A DNA stretch of 34,845 bases from DASVCN01 sp040905665 (GTDB lineage: Bacteria > Deinococcota > Deinococci > Deinococcales > Trueperaceae). The notes below the pieces were generated by a model. That model was given only the letters and a program-made list of their open reading frames with translations. It searched no databases and was not told the origin of the DNA. Positions 1 to 8,860 of the stretch are shown one piece after another (position 1 is the stretch's first letter; each line of letters starts with the position of its first letter). The position numbers were made by a program, and so were the translations under genes. The stretch is from the NCBI GenBank assembly GCA_040905665.1, contig JBBDRD010000021.1, positions 1-34,845 of the forward strand, read 5' to 3'.

Positions 1-18
1 ATGTCGATCCTCGGCTAA

Positions 19-93
19 CGGATTTCGGTTGACCCAGTGGTGTCGGCCCACAGCTGGGATGTGCGCCCTCCGCCACCGGATTACGGTTAACCC
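19..93. repeat. 17-bp direct repeat pair in the gmd leader
   Basis: The 17-mer at 77-93 (CGGATTACGGTTAACCC) recurs at 19-35 with two mismatches, 58 bp apart. Each copy contains GGTTRACC. The spacing is near five to six helical turns, so paired protein-binding sites are possible, but no -35/-10 pair could be assigned nearby. The first 360 bases hold no convincing gene; a frame from base 1 stops at 18 and could be the tail of an upstream gene. Confidence 0.45.
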
Positions 94-216
94 TAGCCGA
101 CGGGCTCGAATGAGCGTGAAATGCTTAACCCTCGTGGTCTAATGATTACCAGTTAAATGGTTACCTGCGCGGCACCCCTTACGCTATCGACTAGCCGCGC
201 TAGTAGTCGAGAGATT

Positions 217-291
217 CGGGTAGCGAGACCAGCGTACCCAGATCGGGTAGCGAGACAGCGAGACCAGGTAGCGAGACGACGGTGGCGAGAG
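217..291. repeat. Short tandem-like repeat GGTAGCGAGAC upstream of gmd
   Basis: The 11-mer GGTAGCGAGAC occurs exactly at 219-229, 246-256 and 267-277. A partial AGCGAGAC lies at 257-264 and a degenerate GGTGGCGAGAG at 281-291. The spacings (27 and 21 bp) are irregular. The array ends about 70 bp before the gmd start, so it lies in the presumed 5' untranslated or promoter region. It could be a regulatory array or a slippage-prone simple repeat. Confidence 0.55.
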
Positions 292-360
292 CAGAGTAGA
301 GGCCATACCGACTCGGTCTGGTGAACCCGGCTCCCCAGAGCTGGTTGGCGAGGACGAATC

Positions 361-1407
<1,047 letters not shown>

Positions 1408-1448
1408 CATGTCCTGGAGTTGCGCGCTGGCTGCAAAAGGGGAGGGTT

Positions 1449-2429
1449 ATGGAACCTTCTGACGGGGCAACCTTTGGGGACAAGTCGGCCAAGGTCTACC
1501 TGGCTGGCCACCGTGGATTAGTGGGGTCGGCCATCCTCCGTAAGTTGGAGGCCGAGGGCTTCGAGAACATCGTCACCCGAACGAGCCGGGAGCTCGACCT
1601 GCGGAACCAGGCAATGGTCGACGAGTTCTTCGAGGCCGAGCGGCCAGAGTACGTCTTCCTCGCCGCAGCCAAGGTGGGCGGAATCCTCGCCAACGACACC
1701 TACCCCGCCCAGTTCCTCTATGACAATCTTGCGATAGCCGGCAACGTCATCGATGCGAGCTACCGCTCGGGCGTGGAGAAGCTCCTCAATCTGGGCAGCA
1801 GCTGCATCTACCCCAAGCTCGCTCCTCAGCCTCTGCAGGAGGAGTCCCTCCTCACCGGCCCATTGGAGCCCACCAACCGCGCCTACGCAATCGCCAAGAT
1901 CGCTGCCATCGAGCTCTGCGACAGCTACCGCCGGCAGTACGGTTGCGACTTCATCTCAGCCATGCCCACCAACCTTTACGGTTCCGGCGACAACTTCGAC
2001 CTGCAGAACAGCCATGTGCTCCCGGCCCTCCTGCGTAAGATGCACGAAGCCAAGGTAGAGGGGAAGCCGAGCGTGACGGTGTGGGGCAGCGGTTCTCCGC
2101 GTCGTGAATTCCTCTACGTCGACGACCTCGCTCACGCCTGCCTGTTCCTGATGCAGCACGTCTCTGCCCCCGGCCCCATCAACGTGGGCACCGGCAAGGA
2201 CATAACGATCAGGGAACTCGCGCTGCTTATCAAGGAGATTGTCGGCTTTGGCGGGGAGCTCGAGTTCGACACCAGTAAGCCTGACGGCACGCCCAGGAAA
2301 CTGATGGATGTCTCGCGCCTACAGAAGGCCGGCTGGCATGCCCAGACTGGCCTGCGCGAGGGGATCGACCGGACCTATCGGTGGTATCTGGGGGAGTTTG
2401 CGACTGAGGCTGCTGGAGTTAGTGGCTAG
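1449..2429 (+). CDS. fcl: GDP-L-fucose synthase (GDP-4-keto-6-deoxymannose epimerase/reductase)
   Basis: Performs 3,5-epimerisation and NADPH-dependent 4-reduction of the Gmd product to give GDP-L-fucose in the cytoplasm. The 326-aa protein has the Rossmann motif G20-HR-G23-LV-G26, the LGSSCIYPK segment, the catalytic Tyr146-x3-Lys150 (YAIAK), and the family-typical MPTNLYGxxDNFD and RREFLYVDDLA motifs. GGAGGG ends two bases before the ATG. The N-terminus is about 12 residues longer than usual before the VYLAGHRG strand, so a slightly later start is possible. Its last 359 bp have a diverged second copy at 18815-19173. Confidence 0.96.
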   Translation: MEPSDGATFGDKSAKVYLAGHRGLVGSAILRKLEAEGFENIVTRTSRELDLRNQAMVDEFFEAERPEYVFLAAAKVGGILANDTYPAQFLYDNLAIAGNVIDASYRSGVEKLLNLGSSCIYPKLAPQPLQEESLLTGPLEPTNRAYAIAKIAAIELCDSYRRQYGCDFISAMPTNLYGSGDNFDLQNSHVLPALLRKMHEAKVEGKPSVTVWGSGSPRREFLYVDDLAHACLFLMQHVSAPGPINVGTGKDITIRELALLIKEIVGFGGELEFDTSKPDGTPRKLMDVSRLQKAGWHAQTGLREGIDRTYRWYLGEFATEAAGVSG

Positions 2430-2483
2430 GTTCTGCGACGCACGCCCGGCTGACCGGCGACCTGACATCCCCATACACCCTCA

Positions 2484-2505
2484 CGTAAAGAGCAGTACTC
2501 TTACG
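2484..2505. promoter_or_regulatory. Inverted repeat upstream of the GYD-domain gene
   Basis: CGTAAAGAG (2484-2492) and CTCTTACG (2498-2505) form an inverted repeat with one unpaired base and a five-base centre. It ends just before the ribosome-binding site GAGGAGG (2507-2513) and 14 bases before the ATG at 2520. It could be an operator or a small mRNA hairpin that sets access to the ribosome-binding site. No regulator is identified. Confidence 0.4.
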
Positions 2506-2519
2506 CGAGGAGGCCGATC

Positions 2520-2846
2520 ATGGCCATGTATCTCACGCGGTTCAACTACACACCCGAGACCTGGGCACGCCTCATCGAGAACCCCGAGGATCGGCGGAAG
2601 GCCGCCAGCGACTACATCGAGTCGGTGGGCGGCAAGCTGCACGGATTCTGGTACGCGTTCGGCGAGCACGATGGTTGGAACCTGTGGGAGGCACCCGACA
2701 ACGTGTCGATGGCATCGGTTGTGCTAGCCATTGGCGCCGGCGGCGCGCTCAGCTCATGCGAAACGACGGTGCTCCTGACCGTAGAGAATCTGACGGAAGC
2801 ACTCGGCAAGGCGAAGTCGATCAGGTATCGCCCGCCCGGCGCTTAG
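2520..2846 (+). CDS. GYD-domain protein of unknown function
   Basis: The 108-aa protein resembles the GYD family of small soluble proteins named for a Gly-Tyr-Asp motif. It opens MAMYLTRFNYTPETWARLIENPEDR and continues with VESVGGKLHGFWYAFGEHDGWNL-like sequence. This is the usual pattern of a strand carrying xxYTPE, then GGKxxxxxxxxGxxDG, and a ferredoxin-like fold is expected. No catalytic residues are established for the family. A strong Shine-Dalgarno GAGGAGG lies six bases before the ATG. It stands alone between fcl and the GntR gene, with its own inverted repeat upstream, so it may be a separate transcription unit. Assignment to the family is by recognition only. Confidence 0.8.
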   Translation: MAMYLTRFNYTPETWARLIENPEDRRKAASDYIESVGGKLHGFWYAFGEHDGWNLWEAPDNVSMASVVLAIGAGGALSSCETTVLLTVENLTEALGKAKSIRYRPPGA

Positions 2847-2872
2847 GCTCACTCGGCCCAAACGAACTGGTA

Positions 2873-2900
2873 TTGACAGAACCTCAGAGGGCCGTATATC
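2873..2900 (+). promoter_or_regulatory. Sigma70-type promoter of catabolic cluster 1
   Basis: TTGACA (2873-2878), a 16-bp spacer, then TATATC (2895-2900). The -35 box matches consensus exactly and the -10 box matches 4 of 6. It points at the GntR gene at 3020, leaving a leader of about 110 nt. Confidence 0.6.
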
Positions 2901-2923
2901 GTTCCCCCATTCACAACTAATGC

Positions 2924-2935
2924 CTGATGCATCAG
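2924..2935. promoter_or_regulatory. Candidate GntR operator, perfect palindrome
   Basis: CTGATGCATCAG is a perfect 12-bp palindrome about 24 bp downstream of the proposed -10 box. It lies between promoter and gene, in the place a repressor roadblock or autoregulatory site would take. FCD-type GntR dimers bind short palindromes in their own promoter regions, so the product of the gene at 3020 is the obvious candidate ligand. This is inferred from position and symmetry only. Confidence 0.45.
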
Positions 2936-3019
2936 ACATCACGAGGGTCCCCCGCTGCAAATCGCAGCAGTCAACAGTCAGCAGGCGCAGTTGCACCATT
3001 TTGTTAGGAGAGTCCCAGC

Positions 3020-3748
3020 TTGACCAGCCTGACTCAGATGCTCGTAGATGACGAGCAGGTCACCAAGGACGACCTCGCGAGCCAGCTCTACCGGGCGATG
3101 CTCAACAAGATCGTCACCCGAGTGCTGCCTCCCGGCGAGAGGTTGTCGACGGTCGCGGTCGCTCAGGCGTACGGCGTAAGCGTCACTCCCGTTCGCGAGG
3201 CCTTCAAGCGGCTCGCGACCGAAGGGCTCATCGAGATCCGGCCGCGCAAGGAGTCGGTCGTCACCACCATCACGGCCGACCACATCCGCCATATCTACGA
3301 GATCCGCACCATCATCGAAGCCCACGCGGTGACGAAGGGTTTCCGGGCCGCGACCCTCGACAAAATGCGGGCCTGCCTGGACGCCATGGCGCAGTTCCAG
3401 CCGACCCTGCTGTACGACGATTTCGACCTCTACTGGCAGTACTCCTCGCACGACGGCCTCTTCCACAGCCTCCTCGTCACCGAGACCGGCAATCCCCGGC
3501 TGCAGGAGATCTACACGAACCTACACGCGCACGCCCTCATCGCCCCGGTGCTCTTTGGCCTCAAGTCGACAGACCGGGGGACCGAGCAGCGCACCGAGCA
3601 CGAGGAGATCATGCACGCGCTCAGCAGGGAAGAGGGCGGGCTCGCCGCGCAAGCCGTGAGGAAGCACCTCGACAGCACGCGAAACGTCATCCTCGACCGC
3701 TGGCCCGCTCAAGCCGCCACCCCCATTCTCTCGATCGATCAACCCTAA
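3020..3748 (+). CDS. GntR-family transcriptional regulator, FCD subfamily
   Basis: A 242-aa DNA-binding regulator. Residues about 16-85 form the winged helix-turn-helix, with the GntR hallmark SVTPVREAFKRLATEGLIE. The C-terminal half is an all-helical FCD ligand domain containing IYEIRTIIEAHAV and HDGLFHSLL; FCD proteins often bind metal and carboxylate-type metabolites. The TTG start is chosen because AGGAGAG (3006-3012) sits seven bases upstream. It heads a tightly packed catabolic cluster and probably represses it, with the cluster's substrate or an intermediate acting as inducer. A palindrome at 2924-2935 is a possible binding site. A second, distinct FCD regulator is at 27203. Confidence 0.92.
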   Translation: MTSLTQMLVDDEQVTKDDLASQLYRAMLNKIVTRVLPPGERLSTVAVAQAYGVSVTPVREAFKRLATEGLIEIRPRKESVVTTITADHIRHIYEIRTIIEAHAVTKGFRAATLDKMRACLDAMAQFQPTLLYDDFDLYWQYSSHDGLFHSLLVTETGNPRLQEIYTNLHAHALIAPVLFGLKSTDRGTEQRTEHEEIMHALSREEGGLAAQAVRKHLDSTRNVILDRWPAQAATPILSIDQP

Positions 3749-3758
3749 CGGAGCCTAA

Positions 3759-4916
3759 ATGCGAATCGCAGCCGTCCACGCCTTCCCCCTCTCATACCCG
3801 CTCGACCGCCCCTACGGGATGGCTCGCGGTCTCACCTCTGCCCGGGGAACGACACTCCTCGCACTCGAGTCCGACAACGGCAAGGTCGGCTACGGCGAGG
3901 CCTGGGGTCCGGGGCCCGTTGCGAAGGCGCTCATCGAGTTCTATGCACCCTCCTTCATCGGCAAGTCGCTCAGCGAGGTACGCGGCGTCATCCGCGCCCA
4001 GTGGGCATCCGGCTACCACATGAGCTCGCAGGGCCTCCAGTTCGGCGTCCTCGGCGCCTTCGACACCGCCAGCTGGGACCTCCTGGCCAAGGACGCCTGC
4101 CGGCCGCTTTCCGACCTCATCGGCGGGCGACTGCGCGACCGGGTCATGGCCTACGCATCGACCGGTTACATCACCGAGGACAACGACTCCGCCTTCTTCC
4201 GCCGCTGCGTGGAGGAGGCTGCCCAGCAGGGCTTCAAGGCGATCAAGATCAAGATCGGCCTTGGCGCGGCGAGCGACGAGGAGCGGGTGCGGGTGGTGCG
4301 CGAGGTGATGGGCACCGATGCGCTCATCCTCGTCGACGTGAACGGCAACTACACCGTCGAGCAAGCCCTCGCGAGCATCAAGCGGATGGAGCCCTACGGC
4401 ATCCATTGGCTCGAGGAGCCGCTCTCCCCCGAGGATCAGGCCGGCTACGCCCGGTTGCGTCAGCTCAGCGGGATGACGATCGCGGCCGGTGAGGCCCTCT
4501 ACTCGCGCTTCGCCATGCGCGACCTCATCCAGGCGCGCCTGGTCGACGTGGTGCAGCCCGACATCAACAAGATCGGCGGGGTGAGCGAGATGGCGGTGGT
4601 TAGGGACATGGCCGAGACGAACAACGTCCGCTTCTCGCCGCACGCCTGGGCCGGCGCCGTCGCCCTCAACGCCACCCTGCAGGTGCTCGCGACCGTCTCC
4701 CCCTATCCGTCCAACCGCAACGAAGCCACCCCGCTGCTGCTCGAGTTCGATCGCGGCAACAACCCGATACGCGACGAACTGCTGATCGAGCCCATCAGGC
4801 TCGATTCGGAAGGGTTCGTCCCGATCCCCAACCGGCCCGGCCTGGGTGTGCAGGTCGATCCCCAGGCGCTCACCCGGCTCTCCGGCGTTTCCGAGATTCC
4901 CGAGGTGATCGGATGA
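3759..4916 (+). CDS. Enolase-superfamily dehydratase/racemase (mandelate racemase/muconate lactonizing type)
   Basis: The 385-aa protein has the two-domain enolase-superfamily layout: an N-terminal capping domain, then a TIM barrel that abstracts the alpha proton of a carboxylate. Visible catalytic residues are K163-x-K165 (KIKIG), metal ligands D193 (VDVNGNY), E219 (WLEEPL) and E245 (AAGEALYS), then D268 (QPDINKIGG) and H295 (FSPHAWAG). The KxK plus Asp/His dyad is the mandelate-racemase subgroup pattern, which includes many sugar-acid dehydratases. Genes for a KDG-dehydratase and an alpha-ketoglutarate semialdehyde dehydrogenase in the same window make an aldarate (glucarate or galactarate-like) dehydratase the best guess, but the substrate cannot be read from sequence. 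Its stop overlaps the next start (ATGA). Confidence 0.88.
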   Translation: MRIAAVHAFPLSYPLDRPYGMARGLTSARGTTLLALESDNGKVGYGEAWGPGPVAKALIEFYAPSFIGKSLSEVRGVIRAQWASGYHMSSQGLQFGVLGAFDTASWDLLAKDACRPLSDLIGGRLRDRVMAYASTGYITEDNDSAFFRRCVEEAAQQGFKAIKIKIGLGAASDEERVRVVREVMGTDALILVDVNGNYTVEQALASIKRMEPYGIHWLEEPLSPEDQAGYARLRQLSGMTIAAGEALYSRFAMRDLIQARLVDVVQPDINKIGGVSEMAVVRDMAETNNVRFSPHAWAGAVALNATLQVLATVSPYPSNRNEATPLLLEFDRGNNPIRDELLIEPIRLDSEGFVPIPNRPGLGVQVDPQALTRLSGVSEIPEVIG

Positions 4917-5404
4917 GCATCGGATCGCGCCTGTCGGAACTCGGCCTAAGCCTACCGGAGGCCGTGAAGCCGGCATTCCAGTACGCCGCCGTCGTCCAAA
5001 GCGGCGACCAGGCGTTCGTGAGCGGCCAGCTGCCCAAGACGGGCGGCGATCACGGGCTCCTCCACTACGGCAAGGTGGACGGCGAGGTTAGCCTCGAACA
5101 GGGCCGTGAGTGTGCCCGTCTCTGCGTGCTCCACGCGCTGTCGGTGTTGGTTCACACTTTGGGCGAAGGCGCGCTCGACCGCATAGAACAGGTCGTCCAG
5201 GTGACCGGATTCGTCGCCGCCTCGCCCGACTTCTACGGCCACCCCAAGGTCATAGACGGCGCCTCGGAACTCCTCGTCGAGATCTTCGGCGAGCGCGGGC
5301 GCCACGCGCGAGCGGCGGTAGGAGTGAGCTCGCTGCCCCGCAACGCACCGGTCGAGATCGCCTTCATCTTCCGCCTCTCCCAATCCTCCGGGGTGGCGTC
5401 GTAA
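4913..5404 (+). CDS. RidA-like (YjgF/YER057c/UK114) protein
   Basis: The 163-aa protein belongs to the RidA superfamily, whose best known members hydrolyse reactive enamine/imine intermediates to ketoacids plus ammonia. Diagnostic features are the QSGDQAFVSGQLP strand and the HARAAVGVSSLPRNAPVEI segment. In the latter, R133 corresponds to the substrate-binding Arg of RidA and VEI is the conserved end strand. It is longer than canonical RidA (about 130 aa) and closer to the extended subfamily often found in catabolic operons, where some members are deaminases or hydrolases. It overlaps the upstream dehydratase by four bases and the downstream TPP enzyme by one base, so tight co-translation is expected. 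Confidence 0.88.
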   Translation: MSIGSRLSELGLSLPEAVKPAFQYAAVVQSGDQAFVSGQLPKTGGDHGLLHYGKVDGEVSLEQGRECARLCVLHALSVLVHTLGEGALDRIEQVVQVTGFVAASPDFYGHPKVIDGASELLVEIFGERGRHARAAVGVSSLPRNAPVEIAFIFRLSQSSGVAS

Positions 5405-7083
5405 TGCGCTCGGGCGGACGACTGGTGGTCGACACCCTCGTCTCCGAGGGGGTCAAGGCCCTGTTCACCGTGCCCGGCGAGAGTTTCCTGCCCGTCCTGG
5501 ACGCGCTCTTCGATCCGGCGGAAGCGATCGAGGTCATCTCCACACGGCACGAAGAGGGTGCCGGCTTCGCGGCCGAGGCGTACGCCAAGGCCTCCGGCGA
5601 GGTGGGCGTGTGCCTGGTCACTCGCGGCGTGGGCGTCACCAATGCCTCGATAGCCCTCCACACCGCGATGCAGGACGCTACCCCGATGGTCATCTTCGTG
5701 GGCCAGGTGCCAACCGGCCACAAGTGGCGGGAGGCCTTCCAGGAAGTGGACCTGCCGCACTTCCTGGGCCCCATCGTCAAGTGGGCGATCGAGATCCCCA
5801 GCAGTGCGCGGGTGCCGGAACTGGTCCAGCAGGCCTTCCGGGTCGCCCGCAGCGGACGGCCCGGACCGGTCGTCGTGGGCCTGCCCGAGGACGTTCTCTA
5901 CGGCGAGGCCGAGGCCTCCATCCCTCGCAGCGTGCGGCCGCTTCCCCCTTGCGCCAGTGCCGAGGCTCTTGGCGACGTCGCCAAGCGACTGCTTGCGGCC
6001 AGCAAGCCGGTCCTGCTGGTGGGCCGCGAGATGCTGAACGGCGGCGGCCACGGGGCCTTGACCGCGCTCGCGGAGCGGCTTGGCCTCCCGGTGATGACCG
6101 CCTTCCGTCGTTTCGACGCCTTTCCCAACGGGCATCCCCACTACGTGGGCAACGTCGCGCTGGGGACACCGCAAGAGGGCCTGCGGCCGCTGGCCGAGAC
6201 GGATCTCCTGGTCTACCTGGGCGACCGCTTCGACGAGATCTCCTCCAACACCTACCGCTACCCCCTCCCCGGCACCGAGACCATCCATGTCGCCGGTGAC
6301 GCCTCCATCGTGGGCACCTGGGGCGACAGCTGCACCGCCATTGTCGCCGAGCCGATCGGCTTCGTCAGGGCGCTGCTGGACGAGCTGAATGACGCCCAGC
6401 CAAACGGCGCCGTCCTGGATTCCAGGAGAAGCAGGATAGCCGAGTACCGCGGCGACTACGAACGGTTGAGCGCTTTCGAGGAGCCGTTCCCTCGGTCCGC
6501 GGAGGCCGTGAACCTGAGCGCCGTGATGGCCACCGTCGCCCACTGTTCGCCCGAACCGACGGCCGTGATAACCGACGCGGGAAACTTTTCCGCCTGGGTC
6601 TCGCGCTACTACCCGTTTCGGCTGCCCGGCACCCACTTCGCCCCCATCTCGGGAGCGATGGGATATGCGGTTCCGGCCGCCGTGGGCGTGGCGATCGCCG
6701 ACCGCTCCCGGCACGTCGTGGCCCTGGCGGGAGATGGTGGATTCGCCATGACCATGAACGAGCTGGCCGTGTTGCGCAAGCACTCCCTCAAGGTCGTCTG
6801 CGTCGTCTTCGTCAACGGCCTCTACGGGACCATCAGGATGCACCAGAACAAACAGTTTCCCGGCCGCCCGGTTGGCACCGAACTGCAAAACCCCTCCTTC
6901 TCGAAGATTGCCGAGGCCTTCGAGATTCCCGCCTACTCAGTGAGCAGCAACGGCGACTTCGACCGTGCCTTCGGCAAGGCGCTGGCTCATGACGGACCCT
7001 CACTCATCGAGGTGCATGAGGGAAGCGAGCGGCTGGCGGCCTGGGGCAAGCCTCGAACCGTAGCCGCCGAAGGCACGCACTAG
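5404..7083 (+). CDS. Thiamine-pyrophosphate-dependent enzyme, acetolactate-synthase-like
   Basis: The 559-aa protein has the three-domain TPP layout of acetolactate synthase and 2-oxoacid decarboxylases: PYR domain (about 1-170), central Rossmann domain (about 190-320) and PP domain (about 370-530). The cofactor-activating Glu is E50 in STRHEEGAGFAAEAYA. The TPP/Mg motif starts at G443-D444-G445 and ends at N471 (VFVNGLYG). Glyoxylate carboligase lacks this Glu, so that identity is unlikely. A decarboxylase or carboligase acting on a 2-oxoacid from the dehydratase/RidA steps fits the operon. The reading frame is open back to 5110, but that part overlaps RidA; the ATG at 5404 begins the conserved GGRLVVDTLVSEGV and overlaps the RidA stop. 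Confidence 0.88.
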   Translation: MRSGGRLVVDTLVSEGVKALFTVPGESFLPVLDALFDPAEAIEVISTRHEEGAGFAAEAYAKASGEVGVCLVTRGVGVTNASIALHTAMQDATPMVIFVGQVPTGHKWREAFQEVDLPHFLGPIVKWAIEIPSSARVPELVQQAFRVARSGRPGPVVVGLPEDVLYGEAEASIPRSVRPLPPCASAEALGDVAKRLLAASKPVLLVGREMLNGGGHGALTALAERLGLPVMTAFRRFDAFPNGHPHYVGNVALGTPQEGLRPLAETDLLVYLGDRFDEISSNTYRYPLPGTETIHVAGDASIVGTWGDSCTAIVAEPIGFVRALLDELNDAQPNGAVLDSRRSRIAEYRGDYERLSAFEEPFPRSAEAVNLSAVMATVAHCSPEPTAVITDAGNFSAWVSRYYPFRLPGTHFAPISGAMGYAVPAAVGVAIADRSRHVVALAGDGGFAMTMNELAVLRKHSLKVVCVVFVNGLYGTIRMHQNKQFPGRPVGTELQNPSFSKIAEAFEIPAYSVSSNGDFDRAFGKALAHDGPSLIEVHEGSERLAAWGKPRTVAAEGTH

Positions 7084-7192
7084 GAGGTGATGCCCCTTCA
7101 TACGCAGGACTCATGACTCGTACCGACCCGTTTGCAGCGGAACGACCCCGCAGCGTCCAAAGCCCACTCTCGTACTCGACTAGGAGCAACGC

Positions 7193-8812
7193 ATGTTCAA
7201 AGGCAGTCCCAAATCACTCCCCGCGACACCCTCGTGGTGCGCCAGGCTGTGCATCGCACTCCTCCTCGCCCTCGGCGTGGCGCTGTCGCTGGCCCAGTCA
7301 AGCGACGTTGCCGGCATCTACGGCCCCGACGTTAGCGACGAGGCGCAAACGGGCGGAGAAATAATCGTAGGACTCGTCTACGAGCCGCCGGCCCTCGACC
7401 CCATCCACCAGCAGGCCGACGCCACGACGGCGCTTACCGTGCTCATGTACCAAGGGCTGGTCTACACCGACTGGGACAGCGACGTCCAGCCGCTACTCGC
7501 TACCGACTGGACCGTGTCCGACGACGGGTTGACCTACACCTTCAACATTCGCGAGGGAGTCAAGTTCCACGACGGCAGCGACCTCACCGCCGCCGACGTG
7601 AAGTACAGCTACGACTACCTGCGCGACCCCAGCAGCGGCGGGGCGGGCTCGGTCTACCTGAACGCTATCGACGAGATCGTGGTCGTCGACGACTACACGG
7701 TGGAGATCCGCCTCAGCAGCCCCAACAGCGCCATCCTGGCCGGCCTCGACAACAAGCTCAGCGGCATCTTCCCCGAAGGCTACTGGGAGACCCCCAACGC
7801 CCAGGCGATGCTCAACCAGCAGAGCGTTGGCACCGGGCCCTTCATGCTGGAGGAGTTCCTGCCCAACCAGTCGATCACGCTGGTCAGGAACCCCGACTAC
7901 TGGCAACCGGGCGTGCCCTACCTCGAAGCCATAACGTTCGTGAGCGTGCCCGACGGCAACTCGCTGCTCAACGGCCTCCGCACCGAGCGCATCGACCTGT
8001 CCCTGCTGGCCCGGCCGCAAGATTCCGAGCAGCTCACCGGCATCGATGGGCTGAACATCGAGGAGCAGGTCTCCTGGGTCCAGAAGTCGATCGACCTCCA
8101 GGCCGGGGCCGGAGTGACCGCGAACGAGCAGGTACGGCAGGCGATCGCCTTGGCGATCGACAAGGAGCAGATCCTTCAGGCGGCCGTTCAGGGCTACGGC
8201 GCCGTGATCGGCCTCATGCCTGCCGGCATGCAAGACCGCTGGGGCGTGCCGCTCGACGAGCTGCCCAATCAGGGACCCGACATCGAACGGGCGCAGGAAC
8301 TGCTCACCGAGGCAGGCTACCCCGACGGGCTCGACGTCAAGATCACCACGATCATCGGCTACGACTGGATGACGCCGGCCGCCGAGACTCTCGCCGCCCA
8401 GCTCGCCAGAGTGGGCATCAACGCCACCATCGAGCGGCAGGATCTGGGCGTGTGGATCAACAACTGGGGCGCACGCTCCTTCACCGACATCACCTTCAAC
8501 GACTGGGGCACCATTCCCGACCCGAGCCTGCTCTTCGACGCGCACTTCCAGATGCTGCCGGTCGGCAACGACTTCCGCAACTGGGAAAACGAGCAGGCCA
8601 CCGAACTGCTCACTCTGGCGAAGCAGGCGACGGGCTACGAGGAGCGCCACGAGTACTACGCACAGGTGCAGGAGTTGATGGCCGAAAGCGCTCCCACGGT
8701 GCCGCTGTTCAGCTCCTACATCGTGGCGGTCTCCCAGGATTACGTACGGAACTACGACCAACACCCCTCCGGCTGGTACTTCGGTCTCATCAAGACCTGG
8801 CTGGACGACTAA
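7193..8812 (+). CDS. ABC transporter substrate-binding protein, family 5 (peptide/nickel/opine type)
   Basis: The 539-aa exported binding protein has a hydrophobic signal sequence at about residues 16-35 (CIALLLALGVALSLA) and no clear lipobox, so it is probably cleaved after ALSLAQS. The mature part shows family-5 features: GGEIIVGLVYEPPALDPI at the start, LATDWTVSDDGLTYTFNIREGVKFHDG, then VGTGPFMLEEF and LVRNPDYW, which fit the DppA/OppA-type signature. Such proteins bind oligopeptides, opines, sugars or oligosaccharides, so the ligand is not fixed by family. The ATG is preceded by TAGGAG. A GC-rich hairpin separates it from the permease genes and may allow the binding protein to be made in excess. 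Confidence 0.92.
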   Translation: MFKGSPKSLPATPSWCARLCIALLLALGVALSLAQSSDVAGIYGPDVSDEAQTGGEIIVGLVYEPPALDPIHQQADATTALTVLMYQGLVYTDWDSDVQPLLATDWTVSDDGLTYTFNIREGVKFHDGSDLTAADVKYSYDYLRDPSSGGAGSVYLNAIDEIVVVDDYTVEIRLSSPNSAILAGLDNKLSGIFPEGYWETPNAQAMLNQQSVGTGPFMLEEFLPNQSITLVRNPDYWQPGVPYLEAITFVSVPDGNSLLNGLRTERIDLSLLARPQDSEQLTGIDGLNIEEQVSWVQKSIDLQAGAGVTANEQVRQAIALAIDKEQILQAAVQGYGAVIGLMPAGMQDRWGVPLDELPNQGPDIERAQELLTEAGYPDGLDVKITTIIGYDWMTPAAETLAAQLARVGINATIERQDLGVWINNWGARSFTDITFNDWGTIPDPSLLFDAHFQMLPVGNDFRNWENEQATELLTLAKQATGYEERHEYYAQVQELMAESAPTVPLFSSYIVAVSQDYVRNYDQHPSGWYFGLIKTWLDD

Positions 8813-8821
8813 GGAGTCCTC

Positions 8822-8849
8822 GGCCCGGGAGCGCTCCGCCTCCCGGGCC
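8822..8849. terminator. Intercistronic hairpin after the binding-protein gene
   Basis: A perfect 10-bp stem, GGCCCGGGAG (8822-8831) with CTCCCGGGCC (8840-8849), encloses an 8-nt loop. No T-tract follows, so it is not a classic full terminator. The position ten bases after the binding-protein stop and just before permease B suggests partial termination or protection of the upstream mRNA 3' end, as known for other binding-protein-dependent operons. Confidence 0.65.
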
Positions 8850-8860
8850 ACACCCTCACA

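Noticed and set aside
217..291. CRISPR-like array before gmd
   Set aside because: Units are only 11 bp with irregular, very short spacers and no cas genes nearby.
3792..4976. Antisense open frame (394 aa) under the enolase-superfamily gene
   Set aside because: Same compositional shadow; the plus-strand gene has all catalytic residues and start/stop overlaps with its neighbours.
5110..5403. N-terminal extension of the TPP enzyme
   Set aside because: It overlaps the RidA gene out of frame and is Arg-rich; the conserved N-terminus begins at 5404.
5233..6888. Long antisense open frame (551 aa) under the TPP-enzyme gene
   Set aside because: High-GC third positions keep antisense frames open; the translation is Gly/Asp/His-rich with no family motifs, while the plus strand has a full catalytic set.
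5404..7083. TPP enzyme as glyoxylate carboligase, pairing with the dehydrogenase at 30749 as tartronate semialdehyde reductase
   Set aside because: Glyoxylate carboligase lacks the cofactor-activating Glu, which is present here as E50.
7493..8851. Antisense open frame (452 aa) under the binding-protein gene
   Set aside because: Valine/glycine-rich shadow without a start signal or recognisable domain.
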